Positions 1-6,146 of a DNA stretch of 6,493 nucleotides are shown in pieces. A program made the position numbers and the translations under genes. Position 1 is the first letter of the stretch; the number at the start of each line of letters is the position of its first letter. Under the pieces are notes generated by a model. It did not search any database. It was not told where the DNA came from and worked only from the letters and a program-made list of their open reading frames with translations. The DNA is from Candidatus Nitrosopumilus sp. (lineage in GTDB: Archaea; Thermoproteota; Nitrososphaeria; Nitrososphaerales; Nitrosopumilaceae): positions 1 to 6,493 of the forward strand of contig JAPYTM010000049.1 in NCBI GenBank assembly GCA_029941825.1. The letters run 5' to 3'.

Positions 1-104
1 AAGTTGTCCCAGAATTTGGAACAATTGCAATGATGATACTAGCTGTCGCAATCATAAGCATTGTAGCAGTAACTGCAAAATCTAGAGTTATTCCAAGATT
101 TTAG
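1..104 (+). CDS. PEFG-CTERM surface protein, C-terminal end only
   Basis: The reading frame that begins at base 3 (GTT) runs open from the window edge to TAG at 102-104. It encodes 33 residues: VVPEFG, then a hydrophobic stretch of about 19 residues (TIAMMILAVAIISIVAVTA), then a basic tail KSRVIPRF. This Pro-Glu-Phe-Gly / membrane helix / basic tail layout is the PEFG-CTERM sorting signal known from Thaumarchaeota, thought to be processed by an archaeosortase/exosortase-type enzyme. The protein is therefore probably exported and fixed to the cell surface. Nothing of its functional domain is inside the window, so its role cannot be given. It ends 13 bp from the convergent minus-strand gene, and a T-rich run follows its stop codon. 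Confidence 0.85.
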   Translation, partial: VVPEFGTIAMMILAVAIISIVAVTAKSRVIPRF

Positions 105-133
105 GAATATCTTTTTTCTATTTTCTTTTTATT
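105..133 (+). terminator. T-rich transcription terminator after the PEFG-CTERM gene
   Basis: Directly after the TAG at 104 the plus strand carries CTTTTTTCTATTTTCTTTTT (111-130), three T runs with almost no interruption and no preceding hairpin. Archaeal RNA polymerase stops at such T tracts, so this is a plausible terminator for the upstream gene. Most of the tract lies inside the opposite gene, where its complement encodes the lysine/arginine-rich C-terminal tail and the stop codon. Function is inferred from composition and position. Confidence 0.5.
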
Positions 134-756
134 AAAGCAACAATTGCCAAGATAATAGCTGCTGCTGCAATTGATAATCCAAATATTGCAAAGTCATAAG
201 CTGCTCCATCATTAGATGTAACTTTAGTTTCTCCAGATTGTAATTTAGAAACATCTTGTTGTAAAGATGAAATTGCATTTTTCAAGGCTGCAATATCTGC
301 AGTACCTTCACTACTTGTAGGTGGAAAATCAAGAACTGCAGTTGGTTCTACATCTTCAACTGGAATTTTGATATCAATTAAAGTTCCACGGATATCACCA
401 TTAAGTTCAATCATGTAAGTTCCAGTTTTAGTTGGTATGATAGATGAAAAATAATATCCAGGTCGTACATCAGAATTGATATCAAGTTTTTTTGTAGCAC
501 CGCCAAATAGAATGGTTACATCAGTTGCTTTGAATACGCTAGTAACTCCCTTGTATGAGCCTTCAGTTTCGCCAGGCTCAGTAATTTTTAGAACTAGATC
601 ATTTCGAATACCAACAACTGGAGGTTCAATTGCCCAACCAGCTTCAATTTCATACTGCTCCACATGAATAGTTGTATGTGCAAAAGATGGCGCAATCATA
701 CCAATTGAAAACAATAAACCAATAATACCAAAAATTACTAATTTCACTGAAATCAT
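118..756 (-). CDS. Exported, C-terminally anchored beta-sandwich protein, YtkA/FixH-like, beside CopC-CopD
   Basis: The product has 212 residues from the chosen ATG (754-756). An in-frame ATG at 802-804 would add 16 residues (MVFVPIHVKIITYCNE) ahead of an already complete signal peptide and lies upstream of the predicted transcript start, so I prefer the inner one. Residues 1-26 are a signal peptide ending SFA, leaving a predicted mature N-terminus HTTIHV. Residues 27-135 look like an all-beta domain (EAGWAIEPPVVGIRNDLVL, then TKTGTYMIELNG), resembling exported YtkA/FixH-like domains found near copper genes; this assignment is by eye only. A proline-rich linker, a short coiled coil (about 153-175), a membrane helix (188-208) and an IKRK tail follow. 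The protein would stand outside the cell on a stalk. The divergent CopC-CopD fusion suggests a part in copper delivery or sensing; this is inference, and no enzymatic motif is visible. Confidence 0.8.
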   Translation of the reverse strand: MISVKLVIFGIIGLLFSIGMIAPSFAHTTIHVEQYEIEAGWAIEPPVVGIRNDLVLKITEPGETEGSYKGVTSVFKATDVTILFGGATKKLDINSDVRPGYYFSSIIPTKTGTYMIELNGDIRGTLIDIKIPVEDVEPTAVLDFPPTSSEGTADIAALKNAISSLQQDVSKLQSGETKVTSNDGAAYDFAIFGLSIAAAAIILAIVALIKRK

Positions 757-767
757 TTCATTACAGT

Positions 768-776
768 ATGTTATTA
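768..776 (-). promoter_or_regulatory. Possible half-site TAATAACAT upstream of the exported protein gene
   Basis: The minus strand reads TAATAACAT 12-20 bases upstream of the ATG at 756. The same nine bases form the core of the palindrome and its copy in front of the metal transporter and NikR-like genes (6099-6106 region and 6132-6139). In DNA this AT-rich one such match in the whole window could arise by chance, so only its promoter position makes it notable. Confidence 0.25.
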
Positions 777-818
777 TCTTTACGTGGATTGGTACAAAGA
801 CCAAACTAATGAAAATTG

Positions 819-826
819 TTTAAATT
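819..826. promoter_or_regulatory. TATA box TTTAAATT shared by a divergent promoter region
   Basis: TTTAAATT lies 24-31 bases before the ATG at 850, the distance expected between an archaeal TATA box and the start of a leaderless transcript, so the CopC-CopD fusion is probably translated from the first base of its mRNA. The TTTAAA core is its own complement and could also serve the minus-strand gene: a start about 26 bases away would fall near 795, giving a leader of roughly 40 bases to the ATG at 756. An AATTG...CAATT inverted repeat (814-818 and 829-833) brackets the box and might bind a regulator. All of this is inferred from sequence and spacing. Confidence 0.55.
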
Positions 827-849
827 GTCAATTATGACCTGAAGATTGA

Positions 850-3630
850 ATGCAAAAATTTCTAATTTTACTTTTAGTAATGTCATTTATTTCAATTCCA
901 TTTGCATCTGCACACCCATTTACAGAAGAAACAATCCCAAACTTGACAACTAATGCACCAGTTGGTACTACAGAAATAATTGTATTTTTTTCTGAACCAG
1001 TTGACATTAATTTTAGTGCACTCAAAGTCTTTGATTCCAATGGAGATCAAATAGATAACAAAGATACAAAGTATTTTGAAAACGAGTTATCACTTATCAT
1101 AACTACATCTCCATTAGAAGATGGAGTTTTTACAGTATCAACTAAAGTTCTCTCCAAAGTTGATGGTCATTTAGTTCCAGATGCATTTTTGTTTGCAGTA
1201 GGTAATATTGTAATTGATCCATCTCTGTTTGACAAACAAGGATCATCAGAGTTGGTATTTTTACCTGAAGCTGGTGCTAGATTTCCAGGACTTGTGGGAC
1301 AAACTATTGTACTAGGAGTAGTAATTGCATCACTATTCATCTGGGGAACACAAAACAAACAATCCATAAGAGAAGAATTAGAAAAAATAGAAAAATTTCA
1401 CCATGGAAAATTTATGACAATTACAGGAATTGGATTAGGTTTAGTTTTTGTTTCAGATATTTTGATGATTGCAGTACAAACAATAAGATTAGAAACATCA
1501 CCACTGCTTGCAATCCAAACAGACTTTGGAAATATTTGGTTAATCAGAATGACAATTACAATTATTTTGTTAGGAATATGGTTTTGGTTGAATAGAAAAA
1601 AAGTTCTAACAAAGAAGAATCAAATTGCAATGTTTGTAGCATCACTTGCATTAATTGCAACTACAAGCTTAATTGGACATGGTGCTGCTAGTGGAGAGGC
1701 ACCTGCACTGGTATTAGACTATGTACATAATTTGGTGGCAGCTGTATGGATTGGTGGAATATTTTATTTTATCTTTACATTATTGCCAACATTTTCACAA
1801 CTAAAAGAATCCAGTAAAGAGAAAATGAGTTTAGTAATGATTCCAAGATTCTCAATTGCATTTATTATTGCAATAGGAGTAGTAGTAATTACAGGACCAA
1901 TTCTAATGTGGTTTTTGGAAAGTGATGTAGGATTAATCACAGAATCAATGTATGGTCAATTGATAATTCTCAAAATTGCAATTGCATCTGCAATAATAGT
2001 ATTAGGTGGAATTTTACAATTCAGAATACAAAAAAATGCAGAAAAAAATTTAGGTTCAGGAAAAATTTCAGTTCATAAAAAGCTAAAAAGAACACTCAAA
2101 GTCGATGTGGTATTAGGAATAATTCTTCTAGGTGTAGTAGCATTACTAACTAATGGAACATTGCCTGCAGGTGAAATTCAGAGAGTAGATGCTCAAGAAA
2201 TAGTTTATGGTTTTAAAACAATAGAATTTACTGAAAATACAAAATTTCATATTAATATTTCACCATTCTCAAGTGGTACAAACACAATTCTAGTCAAAAC
2301 CAGTGACTTTGAAGGAAATTCATTACAGGATTCAAACCAACTCAAAGTAAAGATATCAAATCCATCAAAAAATATTTCGCCAATTGAGGTTCCAATGAAA
2401 CTCATTAAACAAAGCGAAGATAGACCTAATGAATTTCAAGGAGAGTTAACATTTGGATTTTCAGGTGAGTGGTTAATTGAGATTGAAGCTCAAAGAACAG
2501 AAAATGCAAATGAATCAAAATTATTGAATTTACTAGTAAAACCAAGACTAAAAGATATTCAAACTCAAATTATAGAATATGAATTACCAAAGGACGCAAA
2601 ACCACTATTTCCAATATATGATGGAAAAAATTCTATATGGATCAGTGATGCATCATCTCCACGATTATGGCAATTTTCATTAGAGACACAGGAGTTTTCA
2701 GAGTATTCATTTGATGGATTAACTACAACATTTCTTACACAAGACAACATAGGAAATATTTGGTTCACAGATTCTGCAAGAAATCAAATTGGATTCATAG
2801 ATATTGAAACAAAACAAATTACAACAAAAACAATTCCAAAATTAGATCCACTCATTTCAGACAATACTCCATTATTCATTAAAGCGGATTTTGATGGAAA
2901 CATTTGGATTGCAATAATTAACAAAGATATAATTCTCAAATATGATCCAGATGATGGATTTGAAAAAATTACATTACCAGGAAGAGAGAATTTACCATTT
3001 GCCTTAGCACTTGATAGTGATGGTAAAATATGGTTTACAAGTACTGGTACTGGTAAAATTGGTTACATTGATCCTAAAGATAACAAAGTGACACAGTTTT
3101 CCAATAATCCGTCATTACAAAGTCCAGAAGCATTGCTCTTTGATAATGATGGAAATCTTTGGATTTCAGAACATACAGGCACGGCTATAACCAAATTTAA
3201 TCCAGTTTTAGAAACATTTGAGAGGATTACAGTACCTAATGAGGATGCACTGCCATTTGGAATGACATTTGACAAGTATCAAAATATTTGGTTTGCACAA
3301 CATACAGTTGATACCATTGGAGTGTATGATCCAGATAACAATAATTTAATTGAAATTCCAGTTCCAACTGAAACATCATTTGTCCAGTTTATGACATCAG
3401 ATGGTAAAGATAACGTATGGTTCGTAGAACAACAATCAAACAAGCTTGCAACAATAAAGATTACAGAAATTCCATTTACCACATCACAATTACAAACAAC
3501 AAATAATTTTGAATTAAAATATACAGAAATTGCTTCCCCCTTAATGGCATTAGGAATTATTGCTACATCATTATTTTTTGTGAAAAGTATTCACGATAAA
3601 AGAAGATTAAATGATATAATTAATTCTTAG
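850..3630 (+). CDS. CopC-CopD fusion with Ig-like domain and seven-bladed Vgb-type propeller
   Basis: Residues 1-21 are a signal peptide ending ASA, so the mature protein starts at His22. Residues 22-119 are a CopC domain; His22 with Asp105 and His107 (VDGH motif) match the copper(II) ligands of CopC (His1, Asp83, His85 in the bacterial protein). Residues about 145-435 form eight membrane helices of the CopD family, with His277 (GHG) and the YVHNLVAAVWIGG motif around 291-303; the cytoplasmic loops are basic. Residues 440-565 look like an Ig/YtkA-like domain. Residues 575-875 hold seven repeats centred on Trp597, 638, 686, 728, 771, 814 and 857, each roughly G-N-I-W-F-x-x...IGxxD, typical of streptogramin lyase (Vgb)-like propellers. 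A ninth helix (895-913) and a basic tail (HDKRR) end the protein, which puts CopC, Ig and propeller all outside. The likely role is copper binding and transfer across the membrane; the role of the propeller is unknown and lyase activity is not implied. The ATG fits a leaderless start. Confidence 0.92.
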   Translation: MQKFLILLLVMSFISIPFASAHPFTEETIPNLTTNAPVGTTEIIVFFSEPVDINFSALKVFDSNGDQIDNKDTKYFENELSLIITTSPLEDGVFTVSTKVLSKVDGHLVPDAFLFAVGNIVIDPSLFDKQGSSELVFLPEAGARFPGLVGQTIVLGVVIASLFIWGTQNKQSIREELEKIEKFHHGKFMTITGIGLGLVFVSDILMIAVQTIRLETSPLLAIQTDFGNIWLIRMTITIILLGIWFWLNRKKVLTKKNQIAMFVASLALIATTSLIGHGAASGEAPALVLDYVHNLVAAVWIGGIFYFIFTLLPTFSQLKESSKEKMSLVMIPRFSIAFIIAIGVVVITGPILMWFLESDVGLITESMYGQLIILKIAIASAIIVLGGILQFRIQKNAEKNLGSGKISVHKKLKRTLKVDVVLGIILLGVVALLTNGTLPAGEIQRVDAQEIVYGFKTIEFTENTKFHINISPFSSGTNTILVKTSDFEGNSLQDSNQLKVKISNPSKNISPIEVPMKLIKQSEDRPNEFQGELTFGFSGEWLIEIEAQRTENANESKLLNLLVKPRLKDIQTQIIEYELPKDAKPLFPIYDGKNSIWISDASSPRLWQFSLETQEFSEYSFDGLTTTFLTQDNIGNIWFTDSARNQIGFIDIETKQITTKTIPKLDPLISDNTPLFIKADFDGNIWIAIINKDIILKYDPDDGFEKITLPGRENLPFALALDSDGKIWFTSTGTGKIGYIDPKDNKVTQFSNNPSLQSPEALLFDNDGNLWISEHTGTAITKFNPVLETFERITVPNEDALPFGMTFDKYQNIWFAQHTVDTIGVYDPDNNNLIEIPVPTETSFVQFMTSDGKDNVWFVEQQSNKLATIKITEIPFTTSQLQTTNNFELKYTEIASPLMALGIIATSLFFVKSIHDKRRLNDIINS

Positions 3631-4438
3631 ATAGTAATCCTGCAGATTTTATTCCCATAGTTGCTGCAAGTAATCCAATTGATAACAAAACAATAGTTCC
3701 TGCAGGAGTAATATCAAATATGTACGAGATTAAAATTCCTACAACTACAGAAAATACAGATAAACTCATTGAGATGATTACTGTTTGCTTGAAACCTCTA
3801 CCATACATTATTGCAGTAACATTTGGAATTACAAATAATGCAGATATCAATAACACACCAACTAATTGAATTGAAGTCACTACAGTGATTCCTGCCATGA
3901 AAATAATTAGATAGTTTATTTTTTCTACAGGAATGCCACTAACTTTTGCTTGCTCTTCATTAAATGTTGAATAAAGAAGTTGTCTATACAATGATAAAAT
4001 TACAATTAGAATAATTCCAGTTAATGCTAAAATTAGAATTGTTTCATCTACACTAACTAAAAGAATACTGCCAAACAAAAAACTAAAGATATCAATCGTA
4101 AATCCTCCTGAAAATCCAATAATTACGAGCCCAACTGCTATTCCTGAGGATAAAAGAACTGCAATTGATGCATCACCTGAAATATTGTATTTGTCTTTGA
4201 CTTTAGTAATAATTAATGCACTAACAATAGATACACCATATGCAGTCCATAATGGATAAACACCAGCTAACAAACCTAATGCTATTCCACCAAAAGATGA
4301 ATGGGCAATTGCATCACCAAATAATGAATAGCGTCTTAAAACAAGAAACAAACCCACAACTGAGCATAAAATTGCAATTGCAATTCCTGAGATTAATGCC
4401 CTATGCATAAAGCTGTAAGTTAGAATTTCTAGTGACAT
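3620..4438 (-). CDS. znuB: Metal ABC transporter permease, ZnuB/MntB type (ABC-3 family)
   Basis: This 272-residue protein has the usual length and layout of ABC-3 family permeases: mostly hydrophobic, with about eight helices. Family landmarks are LFGDAIAHSSFGGIALG (39-55), the cytoplasmic coupling segment FNEEQAKVSGIPV (159-171) that contacts the ATPase, VGVLLISALFVIPNVTA (193-209) and ITPAGTIVLL (243-252). It would form the membrane channel, probably as a dimer, of a cluster A-I importer for zinc or a related divalent metal. The ATG follows the TAA of the ATPase gene by two bases, so it is the last gene of the operon and probably translationally coupled. Its 3' end overlaps the CopC-CopD fusion tail-to-tail by 11 bp. 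Substrate is inferred from the binding protein, since the permease alone does not tell zinc from manganese. Confidence 0.92.
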   Translation of the reverse strand: MSLEILTYSFMHRALISGIAIAILCSVVGLFLVLRRYSLFGDAIAHSSFGGIALGLLAGVYPLWTAYGVSIVSALIITKVKDKYNISGDASIAVLLSSGIAVGLVIIGFSGGFTIDIFSFLFGSILLVSVDETILILALTGIILIVILSLYRQLLYSTFNEEQAKVSGIPVEKINYLIIFMAGITVVTSIQLVGVLLISALFVIPNVTAIMYGRGFKQTVIISMSLSVFSVVVGILISYIFDITPAGTIVLLSIGLLAATMGIKSAGLLSKN

Positions 4439-4440
4439 GA

Positions 4441-5163
4441 TTAGTGATGATGCATATGTTCCTGCATTGATGCTTCAGAATATTGTTTAATTAGATCATC
4501 ATCAGAAAAGAATTTTTCAGATTTGCCGTGGAAAAATAATGTTCTATTTAGACATGCCACATGATTTGCAAGTTTGTTTACTGCATCTAGATCATGTGAA
4601 GACCAAATTATAGTAATTTTTTGTTTGGAATTTAATTCACGTAAAATACTGTAAAAAAGATCAATGCTTTGTTGATCAATTCCCGTAACTGGTTCATCAA
4701 GAATTAAGATTTTTGGATTTGTTACCAATGCTTTAGCTATAAAGACACGTTGTTGTTGTCCTCCAGAAAGTTCACCAATTCTTCTTTCACTTAGTTCATG
4801 AATCCATAGTTGTTGTAAAATCTCATCAATTTTATTTTCGTCAGATTCATTTCTTAATCCCATTCGAACTACATCATTTACTGTTACTGGAAAATTTCTC
4901 TCAAAGATTGGTTTTTGTGGAACATATCCAATTTCTCGAAGATAGTCTTTTGATTTTCTTATATCTTTGTCAAAAAATTTGATTATACCATCATATTTTG
5001 TATTCAAATTTAGCATACAATCAAAGAGAGTAGATTTTCCAGCACCATTAGGACCAATTATACCTAGAAAATCACCTTGGTTAACTGTAAAACTTACATC
5101 ATCAAGTGCTTTAACATCAGGATATTTGGCTGTAAGATTATTAATTTCTACTATTTTCAACAC
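4441..5163 (-). CDS. znuC: Metal ABC transporter ATPase, ZnuC type
   Basis: This 240-residue cytoplasmic ATPase would drive the metal importer. All ABC motifs are intact: Walker A GPNGAGKST (37-45), Q-loop Gln83, signature LSGGQQQR (132-139), Walker B ILILDEP (152-158) and switch His190 (SSHD). The C-terminus ends HMHHH (236-240 begins EHMHHH from 235), a small histidine cluster that could bind metal on the inner side. The start is a GTG (5161-5163) overlapping the end of the binding-protein gene by 7 bp; an in-frame TTG at 5158-5160 is a possible alternative. A strong ribosome site AAAGGAGT precedes both. It sits between the binding protein and permease genes, the classic A-C-B order. Function as a metal importer ATPase is secure from context; zinc specificity is likely but not proven. 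Confidence 0.93.
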   Translation of the reverse strand: MLKIVEINNLTAKYPDVKALDDVSFTVNQGDFLGIIGPNGAGKSTLFDCMLNLNTKYDGIIKFFDKDIRKSKDYLREIGYVPQKPIFERNFPVTVNDVVRMGLRNESDENKIDEILQQLWIHELSERRIGELSGGQQQRVFIAKALVTNPKILILDEPVTGIDQQSIDLFYSILRELNSKQKITIIWSSHDLDAVNKLANHVACLNRTLFFHGKSEKFFSDDDLIKQYSEASMQEHMHHH

Positions 5164-6056
5164 AAGGACTCCTTTAGATAATCTAGATTTGTACTCATTT
5201 TAGAAAAATATGTACCATCAGAATCAACTTCTAATGTAGATAAAGTAAGAACTCTACCACCTATTTCATTTGCAATAACTTTAGAAGTTCTTGAATCAGT
5301 ATTTTCTTCACCATAAATAATGTGAATGTTTAATTTTTGTGCCAGTGAAATAATATGTTCCAAAGTTTTTGCAGTTGGTTCTCCATGTGGATTGTTTGAA
5401 GGAATAATTGTATGCTGATTCAAATTATATTCGTCTGCAAAATAAGAAAAAGCATCATGAAATGCAATAAAATCATTATCACAATTAGATAACTCATCAC
5501 GAATTTTCAAATCCAATTCATTTAATTTGTCAATGTATGATGCAGCATTGTTTTGGTAAAACTGTTGATTTTTTGGATCAGATTCTGAAAATGCATTTGC
5601 AATAGTTTGAACTTGAGTTTTTGCATATACAGGATTTAACCAAATATGAGGATCACCTAAATCATTTAATTCGCCTAAATTTTTTATTTTAATTCCACTA
5701 CTGGTATCAATAATTTTTCCACGATAATTTTTTTTATCAAAATTTTCAACCCAGTGCTCAAAACCAATGCCATTAATTATTATCAAATCTGATTTTTGAA
5801 TTCTTTGTACATCTTTTATTGTAGGTTCCCAATCATGTGGTTCTACACCAACTGGAACTAGTAGAATTGTATCAATTTTATCTTGACCAATATATTGCGA
5901 AAATTCATGAAGTGGATAAAATGATGAAATAACCTGGAGTTTCAAAGTGTCATTAGATTTGAATTGCTGTGGAGAATCAGTACTATAGATAACAAGAGAG
6001 ACTAGAGGAATAACTAAAGAAATAGAAACAATTGCTAGTTTGGTTTGAGTGTTCAC
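5157..6056 (-). CDS. znuA: Metal-binding protein of ABC importer, ZnuA/TroA type (cluster A-I)
   Basis: This 299-residue extracellular binding protein would capture the metal for the importer. Likely ligands are His74 in GVEPHDWEP, His137 in DPHIWLNP and His200 in AFHDAFSYF, with an acidic residue near 277-280 (LEVDSDGTY) as a possible fourth. Histidine rather than glutamate at the third position favours zinc over manganese. The histidine-rich loop of many bacterial ZnuA proteins is absent. Residues 7-24 are hydrophobic with no lipobox cysteine, so the protein is held by an uncleaved anchor or released after cleavage. The last residue is a lone Cys299 (Cys192 is the only other). The start is GTG at 6054-6056: an in-frame stop (TAA, 6075-6077) lies just upstream and no in-frame ATG lies between. 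It leads the operon; no Shine-Dalgarno sequence precedes it, and its transcript leader should be very short. Confidence 0.92.
   Translation of the reverse strand: MNTQTKLAIVSISLVIPLVSLVIYSTDSPQQFKSNDTLKLQVISSFYPLHEFSQYIGQDKIDTILLVPVGVEPHDWEPTIKDVQRIQKSDLIIINGIGFEHWVENFDKKNYRGKIIDTSSGIKIKNLGELNDLGDPHIWLNPVYAKTQVQTIANAFSESDPKNQQFYQNNAASYIDKLNELDLKIRDELSNCDNDFIAFHDAFSYFADEYNLNQHTIIPSNNPHGEPTAKTLEHIISLAQKLNIHIIYGEENTDSRTSKVIANEIGGRVLTLSTLEVDSDGTYFSKMSTNLDYLKESLC
5168..5175 (-). promoter_or_regulatory. Shine-Dalgarno site AAAGGAGT for the ATPase gene
   Basis: The minus strand reads AAAGGAGT inside the last codons of the binding-protein gene, 5 bases before the GTG at 5163 and 8 before the in-frame TTG at 5160. 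It supports a start here although neither codon is ATG. It is the only clear ribosome site I see; the first genes of transcripts in this window lack one. Confidence 0.7.
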
Positions 6057-6087
6057 GAAACATTTTGATGTGAATTATTAATAAGGC

Positions 6088-6095
6088 TATAAAAT
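6088..6095 (-). promoter_or_regulatory. TATA box of the metal transporter operon
   Basis: The minus strand reads ATTTTATA, close to the archaeal TATA consensus. A start 24-27 bases downstream falls around 6064-6068, so the leader before the GTG at 6056 would be about 10 bases. The 17-bp palindrome abuts and slightly overlaps it on the side where TFB binds. Confidence 0.55.
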
Positions 6096-6108
6096 GTTAA
6101 TAACATTT
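6092..6108. promoter_or_regulatory. 17-bp palindrome, probable operator of the NikR-like regulator
   Basis: AAATGTTAATAACATTT is a perfect inverted repeat with 8-base arms around a single central base (6100). It overlaps the TATA box of the transporter operon and covers the BRE position, where a bound dimer or tetramer would block TBP/TFB. An exact copy of its 11-base core TTAATAACATT occurs at 6130-6140. The link to the adjacent regulator is inferred from position and symmetry. Confidence 0.6.
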
Positions 6109-6117
6109 ACTGCTAAA

Positions 6118-6125
6118 CTTATAAC
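6118..6125 (+). promoter_or_regulatory. TATA box of the NikR-like regulator gene
   Basis: CTTATAAC is centred about 25 bases before the ATG at 6147, which fits a leaderless transcript starting at or next to the A of the ATG. No Shine-Dalgarno sequence lies between, consistent with this reading. Confidence 0.55.
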
Positions 6126-6129
6126 ATAA

Positions 6130-6140
6130 TTAATAACATT
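6130..6140. promoter_or_regulatory. Second operator-like copy TTAATAACATT in the regulator promoter
   Basis: These 11 bases repeat 6097-6107 exactly, 33 bp away (about three turns of the helix), but only one arm of the palindrome is kept. The site lies between the TATA box and the ATG of the regulator gene, where binding would block transcription initiation, suggesting autoregulation. A further TAACAT at 6122-6127 lies 12 bp before the one in this copy. Confidence 0.5.
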
Positions 6141-6146
6141 AGACAT

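Noticed and set aside
754..804. Start of the exported protein at the outer ATG (804)
   Set aside because: It would place 16 extra residues before a complete signal peptide and lies upstream of the transcript start predicted from the TTTAAA box. The inner ATG at 756 gives a normal signal peptide.
828..1040. Small minus-strand reading frame opposite the CopC domain (likewise 1167-1367, 2565-2768, 3063-3275 and 3279-3482)
   Set aside because: These lie fully inside the fusion gene on the other strand, look like no known family, and lack promoters or ribosome sites. They are shadows of the real gene.
2570..3475. Streptogramin (virginiamycin B) lyase, i.e. antibiotic resistance
   Set aside because: The repeats match the propeller fold of that family, but the domain is one part of a membrane copper protein. 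I cannot identify the lyase active-site residues with confidence, and the fold is used for many other purposes.
4967..5203. Plus-strand reading frame opposite the ATPase gene (and 476-667 opposite the exported protein gene)
   Set aside because: Both are complements of well-supported genes with intact motifs, and have no initiation signals of their own.
6061..6063. ATG on the minus strand just before the binding-protein gene as its start
   Set aside because: It is out of frame with the gene; the in-frame codons lead to a TAA at 6075-6077, leaving GTG at 6056 as the only sensible start.
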